5,572 bases of DNA from Treponema sp. UBA3819 (GCA_002369025.1 DFDV01000025.1:1-5572); one strand, 5' to 3'; positions 1 through 5,408 are shown, numbered from the stretch's first letter. Program-made: numbers and translations. The notes: generated from the letters alone by a model not told the origin.

Positions 1-10
1 TATCTGCCAT
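1..10 (-). CDS. 5' end of a gene leaving the window on the left (3 codons)
   Basis: On the minus strand an ATG at positions 10-8 is followed by GCA GAT and then the window edge, giving Met-Ala-Asp. The start is supported by a strong SD (AAAGGAGA, positions 23-16) placed 5 nt upstream. It lies downstream of moxR on the same strand, separated by about 210 nt of structured repeat DNA. moxR genes are often followed by a DUF58 gene, but three codons cannot show what this gene is, and no function is assigned. Confidence 0.6.
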
Positions 11-15
11 ATTAA

Positions 16-23
16 TCTCCTTT
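16..23 (-). promoter_or_regulatory. Shine-Dalgarno of the left-edge gene
   Basis: On the minus strand AAAGGAGA lies 5 nt before the ATG at position 10. It is a near-complete anti-16S match and decides that start. It also shows that this genome uses normal SD-led initiation, in contrast to the SD-less genes elsewhere in the window. It directly follows the 37-bp repeat copy at 26-62. Confidence 0.7.
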
Positions 24-25
24 AA

Positions 26-62
26 AAACTCCGCATTAGCGGTCGTGCAGGAAGCACGAAAT
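26..62. repeat. 37-bp direct repeat, copy 1 (double hairpin)
   Basis: This copy matches positions 136-172 at 36 of 37 bases; the only difference is A35 versus G145. Each copy contains two adjacent inverted repeats: CCGC (31-34) with GCGG (39-42) around a 4-nt loop, and TCGTGC (43-48) with GCACGA (54-59) around the loop AGGAA. The single difference falls in the first loop, so neither stem is disturbed. The form is that of a REP-like intergenic element. On the minus strand the copy is followed at once by an SD and a start codon. Confidence 0.85.
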
Positions 63-63
63 C

Positions 64-89
64 GCAGTTTTGCCAACGGCAAAATCTGC
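64..89. repeat. hairpin between the two repeat copies
   Basis: TTTTGCC (68-74) and GGCAAAA (78-84) form a perfect 7-bp inverted repeat with the 3-nt loop AAC. GCAG (64-67) and CTGC (86-89) extend it to 11 bp with one bulged T (85). It begins two bases after repeat copy 1 ends. In RNA it should be the most stable local fold of this leader. It lacks the T-run expected of an intrinsic terminator, so its role is unknown. Confidence 0.6.
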
Positions 90-91
90 AA

Positions 92-125
92 ATGATAAAA
101 AGTACAAGGAAGTACTTTTTATCAT
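92..125. repeat. perfect 14-bp inverted repeat, 6-nt loop
   Basis: ATGATAAAAAGTAC (92-105) is followed by AAGGAA and then its exact reverse complement (112-125). The stem is AT-rich with A5 and T5 tracts, so the inner AGTAC/GTACT hairpin followed by T's resembles a weak bidirectional terminator. Its loop AAGGAA resembles the AGGAA loops of the flanking 37-bp repeats. A terminator, a protein-binding palindrome and a remnant of a small mobile element are all possible. Confidence 0.8.
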
Positions 126-135
126 GCCTCCTATT

Positions 136-172
136 AAACTCCGCGTTAGCGGTCGTGCAGGAAGCACGAAAT
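136..172. repeat. 37-bp direct repeat, copy 2 (double hairpin)
   Basis: This is the second copy of the element at 26-62, offset by exactly 110 bp. Its stems are CCGC (141-144)/GCGG (149-152) and TCGTGC (153-158)/GCACGA (164-169) with loop AGGAA. On the minus strand it too is followed by an SD-like AGGAGG (132-127) and an ATG. The shared layout of repeat, SD and ATG suggests duplication of a whole leader segment or insertion at similar sites. Confidence 0.85.
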
Positions 173-180
173 TCTGTTCA

Positions 181-209
181 ATTATAATCTTTTTCTACTC
201 TTTTTTCTA
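181..209 (-). promoter_or_regulatory. weak candidate promoter for the left-edge gene
   Basis: The minus strand has a perfect TATAAT (186-181), but the hexamer 17 bp upstream (TAGAAA, 209-204) is a poor -35, and the region is simply A/T-rich. If used, transcription would start near 174 and the RNA would begin with the 37-bp repeat, giving a structured leader of about 160 nt. Read-through from moxR is the alternative. Confidence 0.25.
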
Positions 210-222
210 TAAGATACTTTAC

Positions 223-1221
223 TTACGGCAGGGGCACGATGTTCAGAATCTTTGTGATGACATCATCCGCCGTAATACCGTCTGCAGCCGCCTCGTAGGA
301 AAGCACCAGCCTGTGACGCAGCACCGAAGGAGCCGCATTCTTTACATCTTCAGGAAGCACAAATGACCGACCCGCAAAAAGGGCATAAGCTTTGGCACAC
401 TGAAGGAGGGCAATTCCAGAACGGGGAGAAGCACCATAGGTAATGTATCTGGCAATATCATCCTTTTTGACGCTGGAAACTGCAAGACGACCGCCGGCTT
501 TCTTTTCTACCACAGGCCGCGTTACCGCCACCAGAGAAACAATGTATTCCACAATCTTGTCATCGGCTGTCACCTGCTCAAGCATAGTCCTGCATTCAGC
601 AAGTTTTTTTGCGTCCAGCACACGGTTCACGCTGATTTCCCCAGCCTTTCCCCCGCTTTTTACAATCTGAACTTCTTCCTGTGCCGTAGGATACTGAACC
701 ATCACTTTGAGCAGAAAACGATCCAGTTCCGCTTCCGGCAGATTATATGTTCCTTCCTGTTCAATGGGGTTCTGGGTTGCAAGTACAAGGAAAGGTTGCG
801 GCAGGGGGTAAGACTCTTCACCAATAGTAACCTGATGTTCCGCCATAGCCTCCAGCAGGGCACTCTGTACTTTTGCGGGAGAACGGTTGATTTCATCAGC
901 AAGCACAATATTCGTAAAAACAGGTCCCTTGCGCACAGTAAATTTTCCGCTCTGACTCTCGTAAATCAGGGTACCCGTCACATCAGCAGGAAGCAGGTCT
1001 GGTGTAAACTGAATCCGCTTAAAGTCAAGACCCGAAATTTCCGCAAATGTCTTTACTGCCAGCGTTTTTGCCAGACCAGGCACACCTTCCAGCAGAATAT
1101 GACCGCCTGTTAAAAGCGCAATCAAAATGCCGTCTATTACATTCTGCTGACCTACCACACGCTTTGCCGCTTCAGCCCGGCAGGCATCCAATATTTTTTT
1201 ACAAGACTCAAAATCGCTCAT
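223..1221 (-). CDS. MoxR-family AAA+ ATPase
   Basis: This 332-residue cytoplasmic ATPase belongs to the MoxR branch of AAA+ proteins, which act as chaperone-like remodelling factors, often with von Willebrand A or DUF58 partner proteins. Visible motifs are Walker A GVPGLAKT (46-53), Walker B VLADEINR (106-113) with D109/E110, sensor 1 in ATQNP (N151), the LDRF arginine-finger region (166-169) and sensor 2 in GASPRSG (R267). Length is normal for the family and the frame is intact. The ATG at 1221 was preferred to one at 1305, because the extra 28 residues do not look like MoxR and a promoter-like -10 lies inside that extension. No SD precedes 1221. Its partner is not visible; the next gene on this strand starts at position 10 and only three codons are seen. 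Function in this organism is inferred from family only. Confidence 0.93.
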   Translation of the reverse strand: MSDFESCKKILDACRAEAAKRVVGQQNVIDGILIALLTGGHILLEGVPGLAKTLAVKTFAEISGLDFKRIQFTPDLLPADVTGTLIYESQSGKFTVRKGPVFTNIVLADEINRSPAKVQSALLEAMAEHQVTIGEESYPLPQPFLVLATQNPIEQEGTYNLPEAELDRFLLKVMVQYPTAQEEVQIVKSGGKAGEISVNRVLDAKKLAECRTMLEQVTADDKIVEYIVSLVAVTRPVVEKKAGGRLAVSSVKKDDIARYITYGASPRSGIALLQCAKAYALFAGRSFVLPEDVKNAAPSVLRHRLVLSYEAAADGITADDVITKILNIVPLP

Positions 1222-1227
1222 GGAGAA

Positions 1228-1256
1228 AGTATAGCACAATTTGACATCCTTTGCAC
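1228..1256 (-). promoter_or_regulatory. moxR promoter, leaderless type
   Basis: On the minus strand TGCTATACT (1236-1228) is an extended -10, and it lies exactly 6 nt before the ATG at 1221. Transcription would then start at about the A of the start codon. The -35 is weak (GTGCAA, 1256-1251, spacer 17), as tolerated by extended -10 promoters. No SD lies between it and the ATG; the intervening TTCTCC is anti-SD-like. Confidence 0.55.
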
Positions 1257-1300
1257 AGACAAGGCAAGGGTGGTAAGAAAGGTATGAGACCTGTAAAAAC

Positions 1301-1314
1301 TGCATAAATATGCA
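1301..1314. promoter_or_regulatory. palindrome upstream of the aminotransferase promoter
   Basis: TGCATA (1301-1306) and TATGCA (1309-1314) form a perfect inverted repeat around AA. It ends 9 bp before the TTGACA -35 and is centred about 52 bp upstream of the predicted start of transcription, a place where activators often bind. It could also simply be part of an AT-rich UP-like region. No regulator is identified. Confidence 0.3.
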
Positions 1315-1323
1315 AAAAGTTCC

Positions 1324-1352
1324 TTGACAATGAATATAATGTTCGTTTTAAT
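1324..1352 (+). promoter_or_regulatory. sigma-70-type promoter of the aminotransferase gene
   Basis: A consensus -35 TTGACA (1324-1329), a 17-bp spacer and -10 TTTAAT (1347-1352) make a strong housekeeping promoter. The -10 ends 9 nt before the ATG at 1362, so the RNA would start about 1359-1362, giving a leader of 0-3 nt with no room for an SD. A separate TATAAT at 1335-1340 lacks a matching -35. Confidence 0.75.
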
Positions 1353-1361
1353 GAATATATT

Positions 1362-2651
1362 ATGAATCCTTTGGCACAAGAATTAAACGACACGCTCGCT
1401 TCTTCCATAGCAGGTGACTTACTTTCTGATTTGGGAAAGCGTATTTTTTTCCCCCGCGGAATCATTTCTCAGGGCGGAGAAGCAAAAAAACTCGGACACA
1501 TGGCAAATGCAACTATCGGCATGACTGTCATAAAGGGTACGCCCGCCATTCTGGAAGCAATTCACAAAAATGCTCCCAGCCTGAAAAACGGTGAACTGGT
1601 TGCCTATGCACCTACTGCAGGCAATCTCGATCTTCGCGAAACCTGGAAAAACGCCCTCGTCGTTAAAAATCCCTCGCTCAAAGGCAAAAATATTTCCCTG
1701 CCGGTAGTCGTTCCCGGTCTCACCGCAGGCATCTCATACCTTGCAGATCTTTTTATTGACGACACCAAGCCCCTTCTTGTGGCAAATCCCAGCTGGGACA
1801 ATTACTCGCTTATAGTTGAAACTCGCCGTGGAGCAGAACTCCACACCTTTGATATTTTTACCGACAAGGGCTTTAATGCGCCGGCTTTTGAAAAGGCTAT
1901 TGCTGAAGAAGCAAAAAATGGTTCTGTCCGGGTTCTTCTGAACTTCCCCCAGAATCCCAGCGGCTACAGCCCGACCAATGCAGAAGCAAAGACAATTCTT
2001 TCAATATTAAAAGCTCAGGCAGAAAAAGGAACAAAAATTCTGGTCTGGTGCGATGACGCTTACTTTGGTCTGAACTACGAGAAAGACATCTATCCCCAGT
2101 CTCTCTTTGCAGAACTCTGTGACCTGCACGAAAACATTCTTGCAGTAAAGATTGACGGTCCTACAAAAGAAGACTTTGTCTGGGGTTTCCGCTGCGGTTT
2201 CCTCACCTTTGGAAGCAAGGGCATGTCAGAAGACCACTACAATGCACTCGTCAAAAAACTGATGGGTCTGATTCGTTCTTCTGTCTCCTGCTCATCAACT
2301 GTTCCCCAGAGCATGATGCTCCATGCCTTTAAGGATCCTGACCTCGAATCTCAGAAAAAAGCAATGCGCGACATTCTTGAACGCCGCTATCATCTGGTGC
2401 GCACTTTTGTCGACAGCCACACTTCAAAAGTGCTCAAAGCCCTGCCCTTCAACTCCGGCTACTTCATGAGTTTCAACACAGGTTCCATAAATGCAGAAGA
2501 ACTCCGCAAGCATCTTTTGAACGAAAAAGGAATCGGTACTATTTCAATCAACTCTCAGACCCTGCGCGTTGCATTCTCCAGCGTAGATGAAGACAAGATT
2601 GAAAAAGTATATGCAGAAATCTATGCCAGCGCGGATGCCCTTGCAAAATAA
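1362..2651 (+). CDS. PLP-dependent aminotransferase, class I/II fold
   Basis: This complete 429-residue fold type I PLP enzyme would move an amino group between an amino acid and a 2-oxo acid in the cytoplasm. Visible landmarks are a PLP-stacking-type Trp in NPSWDNY (W145), NPSG (198-201) in place of the usual NPTG, Asp231/232 and Tyr234 in CDDAYFG, the likely Schiff-base lysine K269 in DGPTKEDFVWGFRCGF, the phosphate-site Arg277, and Arg402 in LRVAF as the substrate carboxylate ligand. The Schiff-base segment differs from the classical SxSK form, which points to a divergent subgroup; the substrate cannot be named. The start is chosen because the N-terminal MNPLAQELN and GKRIFFPRGI look native and the promoter ends just before it. 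It overlaps the next gene by 17 bp, suggesting co-transcription. Confidence 0.9.
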   Translation: MNPLAQELNDTLASSIAGDLLSDLGKRIFFPRGIISQGGEAKKLGHMANATIGMTVIKGTPAILEAIHKNAPSLKNGELVAYAPTAGNLDLRETWKNALVVKNPSLKGKNISLPVVVPGLTAGISYLADLFIDDTKPLLVANPSWDNYSLIVETRRGAELHTFDIFTDKGFNAPAFEKAIAEEAKNGSVRVLLNFPQNPSGYSPTNAEAKTILSILKAQAEKGTKILVWCDDAYFGLNYEKDIYPQSLFAELCDLHENILAVKIDGPTKEDFVWGFRCGFLTFGSKGMSEDHYNALVKKLMGLIRSSVSCSSTVPQSMMLHAFKDPDLESQKKAMRDILERRYHLVRTFVDSHTSKVLKALPFNSGYFMSFNTGSINAEELRKHLLNEKGIGTISINSQTLRVAFSSVDEDKIEKVYAEIYASADALAK

Positions 2652-3906
2652 ATTTTCTGTTGCCGTCAGCCTTGCTTTTCTCGCACTCTTTACACTTGCA
2701 GGCTGTATTCCGGTTCGCAATGAGCCGGTAATCATCTGGACTGACCGCGCAGAAATGGCTTCCTATGTGGAGCTCTTTAATTCTCAGCAGCAGAAAACTC
2801 AGGCGGTTGTCGTCTACAAGTCACCTCTGGTAAGTGCCCTCCCTCCGGCAAAAGATGAAGAACACCCGGATGTCATTATCGGCTCCTGGCTCATGAACTC
2901 CCGCCTCAAGAAAAACTTTCTTCCCCTGGAAAGTCTTTTTTCACTTTCGGACATAAATCCCCGCACCATCTACCCCAGTCTTCTGGCATACGGCAAAAAG
3001 GGTATTCACCAGTATCTGCTTCCCGTCAGCTTTAACCTGCCTCTTCTGATTTTCTCCAGCAAGAACGCAAGCCTTATGCCCGACGCATACATGCTGGCAC
3101 CGGACCAGATTCGTGATACGGCAGCCCTTTTTAATGCAAAAAACAGTCATGATATCTACACGAACATGGGATTTGCCCCCTCATGGGACAGCGATTTTCT
3201 CTATGTCGTGGCAAAAATGAACGGTCTTACTTTCCGCGAACGGGGCTCAAATTTTCAATGGGACAACAATATCCTGCAGAAAACCGTCTCATACCTGCGC
3301 AACTGGACAAAAGAAAAAAACACATCTACCACCGCAGAACAGGATTTTGCATTCAAATACCTCTACACCCCGGATTACCGTCAGGTCGAAAGCAACCGTT
3401 GTCTCTTCGCCTACACTTCAAGTGAAAGTCTTTTCAAAGTTCCCTACGAGCAGCTGGGCAATATTGACTTTCGCTGGATAGAAACGAATGACCAGATTAC
3501 GGCAAAAGATGACATCATTATGATGGGCATCTACAAGGGGTCTTTCAACACCCGCAGGGCAGAAGATTTCGTCATCTGGCTCATGCAGGAATCAACTCAG
3601 CGTGCAATTCTGGAACGAACGGCAAGCATGCAGCTTAACATCAATACATTTGGCATAAACGGAGGCTTTTCTTCCATACAGTCAGTAAACGAGCGCATCT
3701 TCCCGACTTACTACCGCAATCTGCTGGGAAACATACCCGCAAAAAACGCCATCCAGCCGCCACCTGCCTTTCCCATCCGCTGGAACAGTTTTAAGGAACG
3801 GGTTGTCATTCCTTATCTGCAGGATGCCACCAACACAAACAAAGAAAGCAAAGATGTTCTGCCTCTGGAGAACCGCATCACAAGCTGGCTCATGCAGTTT
3901 GACTAA
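2635..3906 (+). CDS. lipoprotein resembling a family 1 extracellular solute-binding protein
   Basis: This 423-residue predicted lipoprotein has a signal peptide MPLQNK, a hydrophobic stretch (about 7-20) and lipobox LAGC, with the lipidated Cys at 24. The mature start, VIIWTDRAEMASYVELFN (about 32-49), matches the opening of MalE-type binding proteins, and the C-terminal third includes a typical EDFVIWLMQESTQ helix. Such proteins normally feed an ABC importer, but no permease or ATPase gene lies in the window, so ligand and transport role are unknown; a non-transport role is possible. An in-frame ATG at 2587 would give 16 extra basic residues before the signal peptide, so 2635 is preferred. 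No clear SD precedes 2635. The 17-bp overlap with the aminotransferase suggests translational coupling. No clear intrinsic terminator follows, only a T8 run at 3917-3924 without a stem. Confidence 0.82.
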   Translation: MPLQNKFSVAVSLAFLALFTLAGCIPVRNEPVIIWTDRAEMASYVELFNSQQQKTQAVVVYKSPLVSALPPAKDEEHPDVIIGSWLMNSRLKKNFLPLESLFSLSDINPRTIYPSLLAYGKKGIHQYLLPVSFNLPLLIFSSKNASLMPDAYMLAPDQIRDTAALFNAKNSHDIYTNMGFAPSWDSDFLYVVAKMNGLTFRERGSNFQWDNNILQKTVSYLRNWTKEKNTSTTAEQDFAFKYLYTPDYRQVESNRCLFAYTSSESLFKVPYEQLGNIDFRWIETNDQITAKDDIIMMGIYKGSFNTRRAEDFVIWLMQESTQRAILERTASMQLNINTFGINGGFSSIQSVNERIFPTYYRNLLGNIPAKNAIQPPPAFPIRWNSFKERVVIPYLQDATNTNKESKDVLPLENRITSWLMQFD

Positions 3907-3910
3907 TTCC

Positions 3911-3937
3911 TAAACATTTTTTTTGCCATGCCGATAC
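3911..3937 (+). promoter_or_regulatory. sigma-28 (FliA-type) motility promoter
   Basis: TAAA (3911-3914), a spacer of exactly 15 bp and GCCGATAC (3930-3937) match the flagellar sigma-28 consensus TAAA-N15-GCCGATAA at 11 of 12 fixed positions. Transcription would start near 3943, leaving a leader of about 30 nt that carries the SD at 3966-3969. It places the downstream gene in the late flagellar/motility regulon by inference. Confidence 0.8.
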
Positions 3938-3982
3938 TTCATATAGAAGTAAAAGTGGGAGAAGTGAGGTCGGTATGGCAAA
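3922..3982 (+). promoter_or_regulatory. inverted repeat linking the sigma-28 -10 to the start codon
   Basis: TTTGCCATGCCGA (3922-3934) pairs with TCGGTATGGCAAA (3970-3982) over 13 bp, 12 Watson-Crick and one G-U. The left arm covers most of the -10 element; the right arm contains the ATG at 3975. The SD (3966-3969) sits beside the stem. A smaller repeat, TACTTC (3935-3940)/GAAGTA (3946-3951), lies inside. RNA started at the sigma-28 promoter lacks the left arm, so only read-through RNA can form the full hairpin. A DNA operator is an alternative. Confidence 0.55.
3966..3969 (+). promoter_or_regulatory. Shine-Dalgarno of the 127-residue gene
   Basis: GAGG, within GTGAGGT, lies 5 nt before the ATG at 3975. 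It fixes that start and contrasts with the SD-less starts at 1221, 1362 and 4434. Confidence 0.6.
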
Positions 3983-4358
3983 TTCAATTTCTTTGAACGC
4001 ATACAGTTACAACAATTTCGTTTCAGGTGCTGGTGGAAAACTCTATGTTCCCGTAAAGCCCTCATCCGTTGTGTATGCACAGTTTGACCATGTTTCAGGC
4101 TTTGCAGCAAAATCAAATCAGAACGGCGTTTCCGTAAGCAAAATTCAGATTCTCAATTCACTGATCAATCAGCTTGTCAGCATGAAAAACACTCCAAAGG
4201 TTCAGCCCGATGTAAACATGACCGGCGACCAGATGGACGCGATGATTGAAAACTACCAGGGACAGATTCAGGCTTCAATGCAGATGGCTCAGGCAACCGG
4301 CTACGGACTTGCAGGCGTCAAGCCCCAGGCAGGACAGATGTTCAGCCTTGACATATAA
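3975..4358 (+). CDS. 127-residue protein of unknown function, predicted sigma-28 regulon
   Basis: I do not recognise this protein. It has no signal peptide, no membrane segment and no cysteine. Residues 1-30 are polar with aromatic residues; residues 31-45 (SVVYAQFDHVSGFAA) look like a compact conserved core; residues 53-70 (VSVSKIQILNSLINQLVS) form a likely amphipathic helix; and residues 77-122 are rich in Gln (9) and Met (6). The sequence and helix layout do not suggest flagellin. FlgM, the anti-sigma-28 factor, is also small and sigma-28-driven, but no FlgM-like segment is evident. The promoter suggests a late motility role, perhaps a flagellar assembly or periplasmic-flagella accessory protein, by context only. 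The gene stands alone, 68 nt after the lipoprotein gene and 75 nt before hslO, with no clear terminator on either side. Confidence 0.82.
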   Translation: MANSISLNAYSYNNFVSGAGGKLYVPVKPSSVVYAQFDHVSGFAAKSNQNGVSVSKIQILNSLINQLVSMKNTPKVQPDVNMTGDQMDAMIENYQGQIQASMQMAQATGYGLAGVKPQAGQMFSLDI

Positions 4359-4398
4359 TCATTAAAAAACAGCAATCCCGAAAGGTTCTCAAAACCCG

Positions 4399-4427
4399 CT
4401 GACAAATCTTTGTCTTTCTACTATTAT
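4399..4427 (+). promoter_or_regulatory. hslO promoter, leaderless type
   Basis: CTGACA (4399-4404), a 17-bp spacer and TATTAT (4422-4427) form a good sigma-70-type promoter. The -10 ends 6 nt before the ATG at 4434, which would make that A the first base of the RNA. An overlapping TATAAT at 4425-4430 is closer to consensus, but it would need a 20-bp spacer and would start transcription inside the start codon. No SD is present. Confidence 0.6.
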
Positions 4428-4433
4428 AATCAC

Positions 4434-5408
4434 ATGATTACTCAGGAAATTACAGACAAAGAGCTTTTAGCTCATCTCGATACAATCCACAAAGACGGCA
4501 TGACCATGTTCGTTATGGCAGACGGTCAATTCAGGGGCGCATTCTACAACGGCACCCGCATGGTAAACCAGATGCGGGCCCAGCACCACCTGGGCATTCT
4601 GGAAACGCTTGTGCTCGGACAGGCAGAACTTTGCGCAGCCCTTTTGATTCCCACCATGAAAGGACGGGAACACCTCACCTTCCGCTACGATGTAAATGGA
4701 CCTGTAGCCGGATTCAGCGTAGAAGCAGACAGTACAGGCTATGTGCGCGGGCACCTCTTCCAAAACCAGATTCCCATAGAAAAGCCCCTTGAAAACTGGG
4801 ATCTCACTCCCTTTTTGGGCGACGGCACAGTGACTATTTCCCGCCTGGGAGAAGGAATGAAAGAAGCCCAGACAGGAATGGTAGAAATCAAGTACAAGAA
4901 CATCGCAAAAGACCTGGCCTGGTATTTTGACCAAAGCGAGCAGATTCATACCGCCTTTAACACAAGCATCCAGTTTGACCGGCAGGGGCGCGTCATTGGA
5001 GCCGGCGGTATGTTCGTACAGGCAGTCCCCGGAGCAGGCGGAAAGAGCAAAATAAGCGCCCAGACCCAGGACAGCGGAGCCGAAGATAAAGATGAAGTTG
5101 CCTCAGACCTCATACGCCGCGTAGAAAACGCCTTCCGGGCTATGCCCTCAATCGGCAAATGGTTTGCAGACGGCGGCGACATGGAAGATGTCATCTACGG
5201 CCTCTTCCGCGAGTTCAAGCCCACCGCCGTCCTCGACCGCGACATCGTCTACAACTGCCCCTGCAGTCTGGACCACTATGTTCAGGCTGTAAAGCACCTT
5301 CCGCCCGCAGAACTCTCCGACATTCTGGCCCGCGACCCCGAACCCATCGAAATCACCTGCCACAACTGCGGAAGCGTCTACCATATCACAAAGGATATGC
5401 TGAAATAA
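4434..5408 (+). CDS. hslO: Hsp33 redox-regulated molecular chaperone
   Basis: Hsp33 is a cytoplasmic holdase. With zinc bound and reduced it is inactive; oxidants together with unfolding activate it to hold unfolded proteins. This 324-residue product shows the family features in order: the N-terminal domain with DVNGPVAGFSVEAD (86-99) and GYVRGHL (102-108), the YFDQSEQ segment (164-170), GGMFVQAVPGA (191-201), and the C-terminal zinc motif CPC (Cys275, Cys277), 31 residues, then CHNC (Cys309, Cys312), i.e. CXC-X31-CXXC. All four redox cysteines are present. It is longer than the roughly 290-residue E. coli protein, partly through a polar insert at about 202-222. A TTG at 4410 would add 8 residues but lies upstream of the -10, so the ATG is chosen. 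Confidence 0.95.
   Translation: MITQEITDKELLAHLDTIHKDGMTMFVMADGQFRGAFYNGTRMVNQMRAQHHLGILETLVLGQAELCAALLIPTMKGREHLTFRYDVNGPVAGFSVEADSTGYVRGHLFQNQIPIEKPLENWDLTPFLGDGTVTISRLGEGMKEAQTGMVEIKYKNIAKDLAWYFDQSEQIHTAFNTSIQFDRQGRVIGAGGMFVQAVPGAGGKSKISAQTQDSGAEDKDEVASDLIRRVENAFRAMPSIGKWFADGGDMEDVIYGLFREFKPTAVLDRDIVYNCPCSLDHYVQAVKHLPPAELSDILARDPEPIEITCHNCGSVYHITKDMLK

Larger units (their letters stand above)
36..125 (-). other. possible 29-codon leader ORF
   Basis: On the minus strand an ATG at 125-123 opens 29 codons (beginning MIKSTSLYF, ending CFLHDR) and stops at a TAA (38-36) in the first hairpin loop of repeat copy 1. A strong AGGAGG (132-127) precedes it, but with only 1 nt of spacing, which is too short for efficient initiation. 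The ATG also sits in the 14-bp perfect stem at 92-125. It could be a leader peptide ahead of the gene starting at position 10, or a chance product of the repeats. Chance is more likely. Confidence 0.18.

Noticed and set aside
70..366. 98-residue plus-strand open frame across the left repeats and the 3' end of moxR
   Set aside because: It is made of translated repeat DNA and antisense moxR sequence, with no RBS or family features.
1219..1305. Longer moxR product starting at 1305
   Set aside because: The extra 28 residues do not resemble a MoxR N-terminus and cover the extended -10 placed 6 nt before the ATG at 1221.
1351..1365. Four-codon ORF overlapping the aminotransferase start as ATGA
   Set aside because: Its ATG overlaps the -10 hexamer, so it would not be transcribed from the predicted promoter.
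2587..2634. Earlier ATG for the lipoprotein
   Set aside because: It would put 16 basic residues ahead of a complete signal peptide and has no SD; starting at 2635 puts the lipobox Cys at 24, a normal distance.
4359..4410. Intrinsic terminator between the 127-residue gene and hslO
   Set aside because: Only short broken stems (CAGC/GCTG, GGTT/AACC) are present and there is no T-run at the right place.
4410..4412. TTG start adding 8 residues to Hsp33
   Set aside because: It lies between the -35 and -10 elements, so it would not be in the RNA, and the extra residues (SFYYYNH) are just translated promoter.
4467..4949. 160-residue minus-strand open frame
   Set aside because: It lies wholly inside hslO on the other strand, shows no recognisable motif and has a composition typical of an antisense shadow.
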